DNA of 64,000 bases from Duganella sp. SG902. GTDB lineage: Bacteria; Pseudomonadota; Gammaproteobacteria; Burkholderiales; Burkholderiaceae_D. The stretch covers positions 62,001-126,000 of the forward strand of contig NZ_JABMJK010000003.1 of NCBI RefSeq assembly GCF_013376005.1, given 5' to 3'. Below, one piece after another: positions 18,716-29,337 of this stretch. Both the position numbers and the translations under genes were made by a program. Positions within the stretch are counted from its first letter, which is position 1. Every line of letters starts with the position of its first letter. Under the pieces are notes generated by a model, which was not told the origin of the DNA, made no database searches, and saw only the letters and a program-made list of their open reading frames with translations.

Positions 18716-21700
18716 TTGTTTCACTGCCGTTCGCGCTTGCGCCAGCCCCGCTGGCAAGGTTTGTCACGCCGGCTGACAACGTGCGCGCTCGCGCTTGTGC
18801 TGACGCCCCTGCTGCCCTGCGCGGCCGGGGCGGCGGAGAAGGTCACCATCCAGCTCAAATGGCAGCACCAGTTCCAGTTCGCCGGCTACTACGCCGCGCA
18901 GGATCAGGGCTATTACCGCGACGCCGGCCTCGATGTCACCCTGCTGGAGGCGCGCCCCGGCGGCGATCCGCTGCAGGCCGTGATGCAGGGCCAGGCCCAG
19001 TACGGCGTCGGCAACACCACTCTGCTGCTGGCGCGCGGCATCGGCCAGCCGGTGGTGGTGCTGGCCTCCATCTTCCAGCACTCCGGCGCCACCCTGCTGC
19101 GCCGCCTCGACGCCGCCGGCAAGCCGCGCCCGTGGCAGGGCAGCCGCCTGATGATCGCGCCCAACAACGAGGAACTGACGGTGTTCCTGAAAAAGCAGGG
19201 CGTGCGCATGGACAGCATCCAACAGATCCCGCACAGCTACAACTTCGACGACCTGGCCGAAGGCCGGGTGGACGCCATGTCGGTGTACCAGACCGAGGCC
19301 CCGTACGTGCTGGATCGCCTCAACGTGCCGTACGAACTGGTCTCGCCGCGCAGCCACGGCCTGGATTTCTACGGCGACGTGCTGTACACCACCGAGAGCG
19401 AACTGCGCGAGCACCCGGCGCGCGCGCAGGCGCTGCGCGAGGCCACGCTGCGCGGCTGGCTCTACGCCATGCAGCATCCGGGCGAGATCGCCGACCTGAT
19501 ACGCGCCCGCTACCCCGAGCGCCACAGCCGCGAGCACCTGGTGTTCGAGGCCCAGCGCATCGCGCCGCTGCTGGAGCAGCCGCTGATCGAACTGGGATAC
19601 AGCAACCCCGAACGCTGGCGCGCCATCGCCCGCGCCTACGCCGAGCAGGGCATGCTGCCGGCCAGCTTCAACATCGATGGCTTCCTGTACCAGCCACCGG
19701 ACGGCAATCCGCTGCTGCGCTACGGCGGCTGGATGGCCGGCCTGCTGTTGCTGATGGTCTCGGCGGCCGGCGCCTGGCGCCTGCACGTGCAGGGCCGCAC
19801 GCTGCGCGCCACGCGCGCGCGCCTGGAAGACGCCGAACAGCGCGCCAGCGCCGCGCTGGAAAGCGCCCGCACCGGCAGCGCCGCCAGCGGCGCCGCCGAG
19901 GAGGCGCGCATGTGGGCGCTGGTGGACGCCACGCCCGGCGCGGTGCTGGTCGCCGACAAGCGCGGGCGCGTGTGCCACGCCAATCAGGCCTGCGCGCGCA
20001 GCTTCGGCTACGAGGGCAATATGGCCGGCCGCTCGATCGAGCAGCTGGCGCCCGAGGCCATGCGCAACAACGGCCGCGCGCGCGAGCTGTTCTCGCGCCC
20101 CAACCTGCCGGGCCGGGTGCTGTGCGCGGTGCGCGCCGACGGCGGCAGCTTCCCGGCCATGGTGCACATGTCGCCGGTGGAGCTGTGCGGGCAGGAGCTG
20201 GTCATCATGGCGCTGCGCGACATGACCCAGCGCCAGCGCGCCGAGGAGGCGCTGCACGCCAGCTCCGAGCGCTATCGCCAGATCGTGCAGACCGCCGCCG
20301 AGGGCATCTGGATGACCAACGCCGACGACCGCACCACCTTCGTCAACCCCACGCTGGCGCGCATGCTGGACTACGAGGTGGAACGCATCATGGGCCGCGC
20401 CATGACCGACTTCATGGACGACACCGGGCGCGAACTGCTCAAGCAGCACCTGCAGCGCCGCCTGTCCGGCGAGGCCAGCCAGGGCGACGTGTGCTTCACG
20501 CGCAGCGACGGCAGCACCGTCTGGTGCCTGCTCTCGACCACCGTGATGAACGCCGACTCCGGCCACTACGCCGGCATGCTGGCCATGCTGACCGACATCA
20601 CCGCGCGCCGCCAGGCCGAAAGCGCGCTGCATGCGTCGAGCCAGCGCCTGGCGTCCATCTTCAACGCGGTCACCAACGGCCTGGTGATGATCGACGGCCA
20701 GGGCCGCATCATCGAACGCAACGCCGCCGCCGCGCGCATGCTGGCGCACACCGAGGAGCTGAGCGCGGGCGGCCTGTGGGCCGGGGTGCGCGAGGACGGC
20801 ACGCCCTATGACGGCGGCAGCCATCCGGTGCAACTGGCGCTGGCCACCGGCATGTCGGTGCGCGACGTGGTGATGGGATTGCGGCAGCCGGACGGCGCCC
20901 GCTGCTGGCTGTCGGTCAACGCCGAGCCGATCCCGGACGACAGCGGCGCCGTGCACCTGGTGGTGGCCAGCCTGACCGACATCACCGACCGCAAGCGCGG
21001 CGAGGACGCGTTGCGCGAGTTGAACGAGCACCTGGAGGAACGGGTGGCGCTGCGCACGCGCGAACTCGATCAGGCGCGCATGGTGGCCGAGGAGGCCAGC
21101 CAGACCAAGGGCCAGTTCCTCGCCAACATGAGCCACGAGATCCGCACGCCGATGAACGGCGTGATCGGCATGGCCTACCTGGCGCTCAAGACCGAGCTCG
21201 ATCCGCGCCAGCGCGACTACCTGGAAAAGATCCGCTTCGCCGGCGAGCACCTGCTGGGCATCATCGACGACATCCTCGACATCTCCAAGATCGAAGCCGG
21301 CAAGCTCGAGATCGAGCAGGTCGACTTCGCGCTCGACCACGTGATCCAGACCCTCAACACGGTGGTGGCGCCGAAGGCCGCCAGCCGCGAGCTGGAGCTG
21401 GTGTACGACCTCGATCCGACGCTGCCGAAGGTGCTGCGCGGCGATCCGCTGCGATTGGGCCAGGTGCTGATCAACTACGCCAACAACGCCATCAAGTTCA
21501 GCGAGAAAGGCCGCATCGAGGTGCGCGTGCGCCAGGTGGTGGGCGACGCCCATGGCTGCCTGCTGCGCTTCGAGGTGAGCGACTGCGGCATCGGCCTGTC
21601 GGAAAGCGAAATCGACAAACTGTTCCAGCAATTCCAGCAGGCCGACACCTCCACCACGCGCGAATACGGCGGCACCGGCCTCGGTCTGGCCATCTGCAAG

Positions 21701-22690
21701 CAGTTGGCGCAGCTGATGGGCGGCGAGGTGGGCGTGCGCAGCCGCCCCGGCCAGGGCAGCACCTTCTGGTTCACCGCGCGCCTGGGCATCAGCAGCGCCA
21801 CCGTGCCGGCCCTGATCGACCGCGTGAAGGACGCCGCCGCCGAGCTGCTGGCCTCCTCGCGCAGCGCGGCCGTGATGTCGGCGCTGAAGAACGCCCGCAT
21901 CCTGCTGGTGGAGGACAACACCTTCAACCAGCAGATCGCGCTGGAGATGCTGGAGGACGTGGGTTCCTCGGTGTGCCTGGCCGCCAACGGCATGGAGGCG
22001 CTGGAGCTGCTGCGCCAGACCGCCTTCGACTGCGTGCTGATGGACGTGCAGATGCCGCTGATGGACGGCCTGGAGGCCACCCGCCGCATCCGCGCCGACC
22101 CGCGCCTGGCCGACATGCGCGTGCTGGCCATGACCGCCACCGCCACCAGCGAGGACCGGGTGCGCTGCATCGAGGCCGGCATGGACGACTTCATCTCCAA
22201 GCCGATCCAGCCGGCGCTGATGTACCAGACCATCGCCAACTGGCTGCCGGCGCGCGACGGCGGCGAGGCGCGCGAGGCGCCGGCGCGGCCGGCCCGTCCC
22301 GCCTTCAAAACCACGCTGGGCGGCGACCCGGCCGTGATCGACCTGTCCATCCTGGCCAAGCTGCTCGGCTACCATCCGCACAAGGTGCGCAAGTTCGCCT
22401 TCAAGTTCTTGCAAAACACGCAAGATGGCCTGAACCAGATGGAGGCGGCGCTGCAGCGCGGCGACCTGGCCGCCGTGCGCGAACTCGGACACCGCCTCAA
22501 GTCGCCGGCGCGCACGGTGGGCGCGCTGGGCATGGGCGAGCTGCTGCTGGAGCTGGAACAATTGCCAGTGACCGACAGCGACGCCGATAATAAGCGCCAC
22601 GCCCGCGCGCTGCTGCAGAAACTGTGGCCGCTGCTGGAGCGCATCACCGAACAAATCATGACCAATACCACCTTCGCCGACGACAACTGA
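18716..22690 (+). CDS. Hybrid sensor histidine kinase with N-terminal THI5/NMT1-like periplasmic sensor
   Basis: The 1324-residue protein starts with a signal peptide, then a THI5/NMT1-like solute-binding domain ([19 protein letters not shown], about 42-320). A membrane segment follows near 340-358, then three PAS domains, a HisKA domain with His807 in [10 protein letters not shown], and a HATPase domain ending in [13 protein letters not shown] receiver has phospho-acceptor Asp1110 ([11 protein letters not shown]), and an Hpt domain has His1259 (GHRLKSPA). The whole His-Asp-His relay is in one chain. The TTG start is supported by GAAAGGGA just upstream. The binding domain suggests sensing of a pyrimidine, thiamine-precursor or taurine-like solute; the ligand is unknown. 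Confidence 0.92.
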   Translation: MFHCRSRLRQPRWQGLSRRLTTCALALVLTPLLPCAAGAAEKVTIQLKWQHQFQFAGYYAAQDQGYYRDAGLDVTLLEARPGGDPLQAVMQGQAQYGVGNTTLLLARGIGQPVVVLASIFQHSGATLLRRLDAAGKPRPWQGSRLMIAPNNEELTVFLKKQGVRMDSIQQIPHSYNFDDLAEGRVDAMSVYQTEAPYVLDRLNVPYELVSPRSHGLDFYGDVLYTTESELREHPARAQALREATLRGWLYAMQHPGEIADLIRARYPERHSREHLVFEAQRIAPLLEQPLIELGYSNPERWRAIARAYAEQGMLPASFNIDGFLYQPPDGNPLLRYGGWMAGLLLLMVSAAGAWRLHVQGRTLRATRARLEDAEQRASAALESARTGSAASGAAEEARMWALVDATPGAVLVADKRGRVCHANQACARSFGYEGNMAGRSIEQLAPEAMRNNGRARELFSRPNLPGRVLCAVRADGGSFPAMVHMSPVELCGQELVIMALRDMTQRQRAEEALHASSERYRQIVQTAAEGIWMTNADDRTTFVNPTLARMLDYEVERIMGRAMTDFMDDTGRELLKQHLQRRLSGEASQGDVCFTRSDGSTVWCLLSTTVMNADSGHYAGMLAMLTDITARRQAESALHASSQRLASIFNAVTNGLVMIDGQGRIIERNAAAARMLAHTEELSAGGLWAGVREDGTPYDGGSHPVQLALATGMSVRDVVMGLRQPDGARCWLSVNAEPIPDDSGAVHLVVASLTDITDRKRGEDALRELNEHLEERVALRTRELDQARMVAEEASQTKGQFLANMSHEIRTPMNGVIGMAYLALKTELDPRQRDYLEKIRFAGEHLLGIIDDILDISKIEAGKLEIEQVDFALDHVIQTLNTVVAPKAASRELELVYDLDPTLPKVLRGDPLRLGQVLINYANNAIKFSEKGRIEVRVRQVVGDAHGCLLRFEVSDCGIGLSESEIDKLFQQFQQADTSTTREYGGTGLGLAICKQLAQLMGGEVGVRSRPGQGSTFWFTARLGISSATVPALIDRVKDAAAELLASSRSAAVMSALKNARILLVEDNTFNQQIALEMLEDVGSSVCLAANGMEALELLRQTAFDCVLMDVQMPLMDGLEATRRIRADPRLADMRVLAMTATATSEDRVRCIEAGMDDFISKPIQPALMYQTIANWLPARDGGEAREAPARPARPAFKTTLGGDPAVIDLSILAKLLGYHPHKVRKFAFKFLQNTQDGLNQMEAALQRGDLAAVRELGHRLKSPARTVGALGMGELLLELEQLPVTDSDADNKRHARALLQKLWPLLERITEQIMTNTTFADDN

Positions 22691-22691
22691 G

Positions 22692-23072
22692 ATGCGGATA
22701 CTGCTGCTGGATGACGATGCCTTTATGCTGGAGCTGCTGGCCGACATGGTCGCCAGCCTGGGCGAGCACACGGTGGTGCGCGAGACCGACGGCCGCCGCG
22801 CGCTGATCGAGCTGCGGCTGCGCCCGCCGGCGCTGGTGATCTGCGACCTGTCGATGCCGGTGATGGACGGCATCGACTTCCTGCGCCTTGCGGCGGCGCA
22901 GCAGTACCGGGGCTGCGTGGTGCTGCTGTCCGGGGTCGATGGCGCGGTGCTGAAAACCGCCGCCCGCCTGGCCGAGGCCCAGGGCCTGGCCATCCTCGAC
23001 GCCTGCACCAAACCGATGAGCATGGAGGCGCTGTCGGCCCTGCTGGAACGGGCCGCCGCCCGCTGTGCATAG
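22692..23072 (+). CDS. Single-domain response regulator
   Basis: The 126-residue protein consists only of a receiver domain: acidic pocket LLLDDDAF, phospho-acceptor Asp52 in CDLSMPVMDG and conserved Lys in CTKPMSM. It has no output domain. It begins one base after the stop of the large hybrid kinase, so it is co-transcribed and is the natural acceptor for the kinase's Hpt phosphate. What it acts on is not visible. Confidence 0.9.
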   Translation: MRILLLDDDAFMLELLADMVASLGEHTVVRETDGRRALIELRLRPPALVICDLSMPVMDGIDFLRLAAAQQYRGCVVLLSGVDGAVLKTAARLAEAQGLAILDACTKPMSMEALSALLERAAARCA

Positions 23073-23261
23073 CAAACCAAAACAAACAACCGCACATTTT
23101 TAAAAAATGGGTTATTATTTACGCCATCCCTCGCCTGCCGACCTTGTTGCCATCCCCTCTAGACATTGAAATCGTGCAAATGGCACCCAACTGCTGCTCA
23201 TGGCGGCGTTTGAGGCCCAGTCCCCAGGCGTTATTACTTACCGACCTCGATTGAGGAAAAT

Positions 23262-23588
23262 ATGAGCGAAAATATCAAACACATTACCGATGCATCCTTT
23301 GACGCCGACGTGCTGAAATCCGACCGCCCAGTGCTGGTGGACTTCTGGGCCGAGTGGTGCGGCCCTTGCAAGAGCATCGCCCCGATCCTGGAAGAAGTAG
23401 CAAAAGAATACGAAGGCAAGATCCAGATCGCCAAGATGGACGTCGATTCGAACCAGGCCGTGCCGGCCAAGTTCGGCATCCGCGGCATCCCGACCCTGAT
23501 CCTGTTCAAGAACGGCGTCGCCGCCGCTCAAAAGGTTGGCGCAATGGCAAAAGGCCAGCTGACCTCTTTCATCGACAGCAATATCTAA
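23262..23588 (+). CDS. trxA: Thioredoxin
   Basis: The 108-residue cytosolic thioredoxin has the active site WCGPC (Cys33, Cys36) and the cis-proline segment [11 protein letters not shown]. It is the general dithiol reductant for ribonucleotide reductase, methionine sulfoxide reductases and others. It precedes rho by 118 bp on the same strand, an arrangement common in beta- and gammaproteobacteria. Confidence 0.96.
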   Translation: MSENIKHITDASFDADVLKSDRPVLVDFWAEWCGPCKSIAPILEEVAKEYEGKIQIAKMDVDSNQAVPAKFGIRGIPTLILFKNGVAAAQKVGAMAKGQLTSFIDSNI

Positions 23589-23608
23589 GATAAGATATCG
23601 CGTTGTAC

Positions 23609-23637
23609 CAGCGGCGCCGCGCCCGCGGCCGCCGCTG
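23609..23637 (+). terminator. Possible hairpin after trxA
   Basis: CAGCGGC (23609-23615) and GCCGCTG (23631-23637) can pair around a very GC-rich loop. There is no uridine run, so termination is only possible, not shown. Confidence 0.3.
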
Positions 23638-23706
23638 AATAATACGAGACAACCCACGTAGTTCCCTCCCCTACCTTTACTTTCCCGTCACGGGACACTC
23701 AACAAT

Positions 23707-24969
<1,263 letters not shown>

Positions 24970-24980
24970 GGCCCCCCCGT

Positions 24981-25060
24981 CGTCGTACCGGCGCAGGCCG
25001 GTACCCATGGAACGCTGGCCCTCAAGCTCAGCATGGATTCCGGCCTGCGCCGGAATGACG
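24981..25060. repeat. Intergenic palindromic repeat, copy 2
   Basis: GTACCGGCGCAGGCCGGTAC and ATTCCGGCCTGCGCCGGAAT flank a short centre, the same architecture as the copy at 14252. It lies just after the rho stop codon. Confidence 0.8.
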
Positions 25061-25067
25061 GCAATAA

Positions 25068-25095
25068 CAAACAGGCAACCACGGTTGCCTGTTTG
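25068..25095 (+). terminator. Hairpin downstream of rho
   Basis: CAAACAGGCAACC (25068-25080) pairs perfectly with GGTTGCCTGTTTG (25083-25095). The stem is strong but no long T-run follows. Its right arm contains the -35 element of the rpmE2 promoter. Confidence 0.55.
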
Positions 25096-25113
25096 CGTTT
25101 ACAGGCGTATAAT
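25085..25113 (+). promoter_or_regulatory. rpmE2 promoter
   Basis: TTGCCT (25085-25090) is separated by 17 bp from a consensus TATAAT (25108-25113). Transcription would start near 25120, leaving a leader of about 100 nt before rpmE2. The -35 box is part of the preceding hairpin. Confidence 0.7.
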
Positions 25114-25219
25114 CGTCGATCGCATTATTTTTAAACTCTGGCAAGTGAGCGGCAATCGGGTCATGAAGTGGTACAGACCGACGAAGTGCTGTTTGGCTAC
25201 CAAACTAACCGAGGTTCCC

Positions 25220-25489
25220 ATGAAAGCAGAAGGCCATCCAGAATACCGTGAAGTTGTCTTCCACGACCTGTCGTGCGATTTCAAATTCATCACCCGTTCG
25301 ACCATCGCCACCCGCGAAACCATCAACCACGAAGGTAAAGACTACCCACTGGTGAAGATCGAGGTTTCGGCCGAGTCGCACCCGTTCTACACCGGCAAAC
25401 ACAAAATCGTCGACACCGCTGGCCGCGTTGAGAAATTCCGCCAGAAGTTCGGTTCGGTTGGTTCGAAAACCGCCGTCGCTGCAGGCTAA
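25220..25489 (+). CDS. rpmE2: 50S ribosomal protein L31 type B
   Basis: The 89-residue L31 starts [14 protein letters not shown] and has the central SHPFYTGK conserved in type B proteins. It lacks the CXXC zinc pair of type A L31, so it is a zinc-independent form. The frame is open upstream, but the ATG at 25220 gives the family's normal start. It has its own promoter and ends in a strong terminator. Confidence 0.95.
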   Translation: MKAEGHPEYREVVFHDLSCDFKFITRSTIATRETINHEGKDYPLVKIEVSAESHPFYTGKHKIVDTAGRVEKFRQKFGSVGSKTAVAAG

Positions 25490-25504
25490 TTCGAGCCGCT
25501 CCGA

Positions 25505-25535
25505 TAAAAAAAGCAGCCTCTGGCTGCTTTTTTTG
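25505..25535 (+). terminator. Rho-independent terminator of rpmE2
   Basis: AAAAAAAGCAGCC and GGCTGCTTTTTTT form a stem with a short loop, ending in seven Ts. Its symmetrical A/T runs could also stop opposite-strand transcripts. Confidence 0.9.
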
Positions 25536-25590
25536 TTTGCCGTGCCGTTTTCCTGCATACTCCGGTTCTACTCATAAAAACACACCATCG

Positions 25591-27315
25591 ATGAAGCCAG
25601 TCCGTCTTCCCGCCGCCGCTACCCTGGCCTTGCCGCGCTGGGCGCTGTTCGCCCTCGGCCTGTTGTACATCCTGCCCGGCCTGATCGGCCGCGACCCGTG
25701 GAAGAACGACGACGCCGCCAGTTTCGGCATCATGTGGACCATGGCGCACGGCGGCTGGCAGGACTGGCTGTGGCCCAACATCGCCGGCCTGTCCTGGCCC
25801 GACGAGGGCCCGCTGGCGTTCTGGCTGGGCGCGCTCGGGATCAAGCTGTTCGGCTGGCTGCTGGGCGACGTGCTGGCCGCGCGCGTGGGCACGGTGGCGG
25901 TGTTCCTGCTGGGCGTGCTGTCGCTGTGGTACGCCACCTTCCACCTCGGCCGCCGCCAGGACGCGCAACCGCTGCGCCTGGCCTTCGGCGGCCAGCCCGA
26001 GCCGGATGACTTCGGCCGCACCCTGGCCGACGCCGCCGTCCTGATCTACCTCGGCTGCCTGGGCCTGCTGCTGCACAGCCACGAGACCACGCCGGAGGCG
26101 CTGCAGGTGGCCATGACCGCCTTCCTGCTGTACCGCACCGTGCGCTACGTGGAAAAGCCGTCGCTGCGCAACGCCGCCCTGGGCGGCCTGGCGATCGGCC
26201 TGCTGACCTTGACGCGCGGCTGGATCACCCCGGTGCTGCTGATGCTGGCCCTGTTCGCCTGCACCCGCTTCCTGGCCCAGCCGGCCATCCGCGCGGTGCG
26301 CGACCTGGGCGCCATGATCGCGGTCGGCGGCGCCGTCACCGCGCTGTGGCTGATCCCGGCCCAGTTGCTGGAACCCTACCACCAGCAGCCGCTCAACGCC
26401 TGGCTGGGCTGGAACTGGCTGCAGCTGGACTGGCCAAGCTGGGCCACCGTCAAATTCTTCTTCCGCGTCGGCGTCTGGTTCTTCTGGCCGGCGTGGCCGT
26501 TCGCCGCGTGGGCGGTGTGGGCCTGGCGCCGCCAGCGCGGCGTGCTGCACATCGTGGTGCCGCTGGCCTTCGTCACCATGGGCGCGCTGCTGACCCTGTG
26601 CCACCCGCAACCGGAACAGGGCCAGCTGCTGGTGCTGCTGCCGCCGCTGGCGGTGATGGCCGCGTTCGGCCTGCTGACCGTCAAGCGCGGCGCCATCAAC
26701 GCCATCGACTGGTTCTCGGTGATGGCGCTGACCTTGTGCGCGGCCGTGATCTGGGTGTTCTGGATCGCCAAGCTGACCGGCTGGCCGGCGCAGGCCGCCA
26801 AGAACGCGCTCAAGCTGGTGCCGGGCTTCCACCCGGAGCTGGGCTGGGTCGCCTTCTTCGTGGCGCTGGCCGCCACTCTGGGCTGGTTCGCGCTGGTGTA
26901 CTGGCGCGTGTCGCGCCGGCCGTCGGTGCTGTGGCGCGCGGTGGTGCTGTCCTCGGGCGGCCTGATCCTGATCTGGATTCTGTTGATGACCCTGTTCCTG
27001 CCGGACGTCAATTACAGCAAGAGCTACGCCGGCGTGGCGCGCCAGATCGCCGACAAGCTGCCGCCCAAGGCCGGTTGCATCGAAACCAACGTCGGCCCGG
27101 CCCAGCGCGCCTCGTTCGCCTATTACGCGCAACTGCCGTTCGCCGGCGTCGAGGGCGGCCGCTGCGACCTGCTGCTGTTGCAAGATAGCATCAAACTGCG
27201 CGATGACCGCGAGATCGCGCCGCAACATCGCGGCAAGCAATGGGTGCTGCTGTGGGAAGGCCGGCGCCCGGCCGACCGCGAGGAACGCTTCCGCCTGTTC
27301 CGCCGCGCCGACTAG
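25591..27315 (+). CDS. ArnT-like glycosyltransferase family 39 membrane protein
   Basis: The 574-residue protein has about 11 hydrophobic segments. An early luminal acidic motif (RDPWKNDDAASFG, about 33-45) resembles the catalytic DE/DD loop of polyprenyl-phosphate-dependent GT39/GT83 transferases such as ArnT. Such enzymes move sugars from undecaprenyl phosphate to lipid A or other periplasmic acceptors. The ATG at 25591 is used because the longer frame enters the rpmE2 terminator. A perfect 13-bp hairpin follows the stop. The acceptor cannot be told from sequence. Confidence 0.82.
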   Translation: MKPVRLPAAATLALPRWALFALGLLYILPGLIGRDPWKNDDAASFGIMWTMAHGGWQDWLWPNIAGLSWPDEGPLAFWLGALGIKLFGWLLGDVLAARVGTVAVFLLGVLSLWYATFHLGRRQDAQPLRLAFGGQPEPDDFGRTLADAAVLIYLGCLGLLLHSHETTPEALQVAMTAFLLYRTVRYVEKPSLRNAALGGLAIGLLTLTRGWITPVLLMLALFACTRFLAQPAIRAVRDLGAMIAVGGAVTALWLIPAQLLEPYHQQPLNAWLGWNWLQLDWPSWATVKFFFRVGVWFFWPAWPFAAWAVWAWRRQRGVLHIVVPLAFVTMGALLTLCHPQPEQGQLLVLLPPLAVMAAFGLLTVKRGAINAIDWFSVMALTLCAAVIWVFWIAKLTGWPAQAAKNALKLVPGFHPELGWVAFFVALAATLGWFALVYWRVSRRPSVLWRAVVLSSGGLILIWILLMTLFLPDVNYSKSYAGVARQIADKLPPKAGCIETNVGPAQRASFAYYAQLPFAGVEGGRCDLLLLQDSIKLRDDREIAPQHRGKQWVLLWEGRRPADREERFRLFRRAD

Positions 27316-27323
27316 GCGCGGGC

Positions 27324-27357
27324 GGCGGCAACACGGTAATACAGCCGTGTTGCCGCC
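27324..27357 (+). terminator. Hairpin after the GT39 gene
   Basis: GGCGGCAACACGG (27324-27336) pairs perfectly with CCGTGTTGCCGCC (27345-27357) across an 8-nt loop. There is no T-run, so it may be a Rho-dependent 3' end or stabilising hairpin. Confidence 0.5.
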
Positions 27358-27402
27358 CGGATCGCATTGCTGCTATGCTTTTCTCCAGAAAGCGGCCAGC
27401 CC

Positions 27403-28128
27403 ATGCGATTTATCATCCCGACATTATTCCTGCTGGCGACCAGTAGCTGCGTGCGCGCCGCGCCGCTGCACATCACCACGGAGCACCTGCCGCCGGCCAG
27501 CATGGTCGGCGCCGACGGCGTCATCACCGGCCGCTCCACCGACAAGATCCGCGAACTGATGGCGCGCACCGGCACCGAGTACAAGATCGAGCTGCTGCCG
27601 TGGAAACGCGCGCTGATGATGGCGCAAACGCAGGCGCACACCTGCGTGTATTCAACCTCGCGCACGCCCGAGCGCGAGCCGCTGTTCAAATGGGTGGGAC
27701 CGACCGACGAGGCCGAATGGCAGTTCTGGGGCCGCGCCGACCACCGCTTCCCGCTCAATAATCTGGACGACGCGCGCAAGCTGCGCATCGGCACCTCGAT
27801 CGGCGACGCGCGCGACGACTACCTGCGCAGCCGCGGCTTCAATGTCGACGCCGCCACCAACGACCTGGTCAATCCACAAAAGCTGCTGCTCAACCGCATC
27901 GATCTGTGGGCGGTGGCCGTGCGCAACGGCGCCGCCTTCCCCGCGCCGCCCGAGTGGGCCGACAAGCTGGTGCCGCTGATGGTGTTCCATCGCGTGAAGG
28001 TCTACCTGGCCTGTAATCCCTCGGTGCCGGACGAGCTGATCGACAAGCTCAACGCCGCGCTGGCCGAGATGCGGCGCGACGGCACCCTGCAGCGCGTCGA
28101 CCGCAAGTACGACCAGCCGGCCAAGTAG
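27403..28128 (+). CDS. Periplasmic substrate-binding protein (SBP family 3-like)
   Basis: The 241-residue protein has a signal peptide (MRFIIPTLFLLATSSCVRAA) and a small bilobal solute-binding fold. PWKRALMMAQ and VYSTSRTPEREPLFKWVGP are typical of the orphan family-3 binding proteins common in Burkholderiales. No permease or ATPase gene is adjacent, so it may be a stand-alone binding protein. The ATG at 27403 gives the signal peptide; the frame opens 12 codons earlier. Confidence 0.8.
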   Translation: MRFIIPTLFLLATSSCVRAAPLHITTEHLPPASMVGADGVITGRSTDKIRELMARTGTEYKIELLPWKRALMMAQTQAHTCVYSTSRTPEREPLFKWVGPTDEAEWQFWGRADHRFPLNNLDDARKLRIGTSIGDARDDYLRSRGFNVDAATNDLVNPQKLLLNRIDLWAVAVRNGAAFPAPPEWADKLVPLMVFHRVKVYLACNPSVPDELIDKLNAALAEMRRDGTLQRVDRKYDQPAK

Positions 28129-28134
28129 GCGCGC

Positions 28135-28533
28135 TCAACGGGCGGCCACCACGGTGGTGTTGGCCGGCAGCTGGGCGGCCATCGGCAGGCGCTCGTAGTT
28201 GTCGATGGTCAGCTCGTAGCCATTGTCCTGGAAGCTGATGCGGGTGCCGGCCTGGGTGACGAATTCACCGGGCGCGACCGGGAAGATCTCGACCTTCTTC
28301 TGGCCCTTGATCTCGGCGTAGTAATGGGCGACCTTCTGCGTGAACTTCAGTTGGTCGCCATTGCTCAGGGCGTAGGAATACAGGTAGTCCGAGAAATCCT
28401 GCGCCTTGAACTTGAAGTCGTTCGCGGCCGGCGCGCCGATCCTCACGCTCTCGTTGTCCGGCGGCGCGGCGTGCGCCAGGGCGGTGATCGACAGGGCGGC
28501 GGCGACGGCGATGCTCAGCAAAGTGGTTTTCAT
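28135..28533 (-). CDS. Secreted protein of unknown function, paralogue A
   Basis: The 132-residue protein has a clear signal peptide (MKTTLLSIAVAAALSITALA). The mature part has DYLYSYALSNGDQLKF, VEIFPVAPGEFVT and a C-terminal LPANTTVVAAR. It is similar along its length to the next gene upstream (28567-28959), so the pair arose by tandem duplication. A GGAG ribosome-binding site precedes the ATG. I recognise no named domain. The size and beta-rich pattern suggest a small periplasmic or outer-membrane-associated protein. Confidence 0.8.
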   Translation of the reverse strand: MKTTLLSIAVAAALSITALAHAAPPDNESVRIGAPAANDFKFKAQDFSDYLYSYALSNGDQLKFTQKVAHYYAEIKGQKKVEIFPVAPGEFVTQAGTRISFQDNGYELTIDNYERLPMAAQLPANTTVVAAR

Positions 28534-28566
28534 GATGAATCTCCAATATTGATCAGTGGATGCGGC

Positions 28567-28959
28567 TTAGCGGCGTGCCGTCATGCTGGTGTTGGCGGCC
28601 AGTTGGCTGGCGGGCGACAGCTTTTCAAAGTTGGCGATGCCCAGGGTTTCGCCCTGCTCGCGGAACTCGATGCTGGCGCCGTTTTCGGTCACGAAGGCGG
28701 TGCGCGAGACCGGGTAAATCCGCACGCGCTGGCCGTTATCGAGCTGGGTGTAGAAGCGCCCCATCACCGAAGTGAAACGGATGTGCTGGCCGTTCTCCAG
28801 GCCATAGACGCTCTTGAAGTTGTAGAACTCGTCCTCCAGCATGTGGTAGCGCTGCGGCGATTTGGAGGTGATTTCCACGCTGGTTTGGTCGGCGTGGGCG
28901 ACGGTCATCAGGGACGACAGGGCGAGCGAAGCCGCGATGCCTGCAAGGATCGTTTTCAT
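28567..28959 (-). CDS. Secreted protein of unknown function, paralogue B
   Basis: The 130-residue protein has a signal peptide (MKTILAGIAASLALSSLMTV). Its mature part matches paralogue A at YGLENGQHIRF, VRIYPVSRTAFVT and the C-terminal LAANTSMTARR. The ATG at 28959 follows GGAGCACACCT; a longer frame to 29013 has no such signal. It is 33 bp upstream of paralogue A on the same strand, probably one transcript. Function unknown. Confidence 0.8.
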   Translation of the reverse strand: MKTILAGIAASLALSSLMTVAHADQTSVEITSKSPQRYHMLEDEFYNFKSVYGLENGQHIRFTSVMGRFYTQLDNGQRVRIYPVSRTAFVTENGASIEFREQGETLGIANFEKLSPASQLAANTSMTARR

Positions 28960-29337
28960 AGGTGTGCTCCATAGGTTGTCAGTTCGATTCACTACCGGAA
29001 GCCACCGCTGCAATCTTCAATTCAGCGGCAGACGTGAACAGATTAACAAAGCCTTCGTCAAAGATCCTGCGCATGCGACGAGCGGTCAAAGCGCACGCAC
29101 CAACTGCAAAAAAACCGGAATAAACGGTGGACGGACGGCATCTGTTGCGCGTCCGGGCTTTTTGTGGGGGGGACGTGATACAAACGCCGCCACGGGCGCT
29201 ATAGTTGCGCAATGAATGCGTTGCCGTACGGCAGCATATGACAGTCCCCCGGCCGCGCCCTGCTCCGCGTCGCCGGTCACGGCGGCCCCGGCTGCTGCGC
29301 CTCATCCCCGCGCCCAGCCCCGGCAGCATGCCTCTGG
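28960..29337. other. Intergenic region between divergent genes
   Basis: This 378-bp stretch separates the minus-strand paralogue pair from the plus-strand FtsH-like gene and must hold both promoters. I see a weak hairpin CGGACG...CGTCCG (29132-29155) followed by GGCTTTTTG, and short A and G runs. No convincing coding frame was found. Confidence 0.5.

Noticed and set aside
18764..23095. A 1443-codon minus-strand frame opposite the hybrid kinase
   Set aside because: Its composition (long His, Gln, Val, Ala runs) is the mirror of the kinase codons, and it has no domain or ribosome-binding site.
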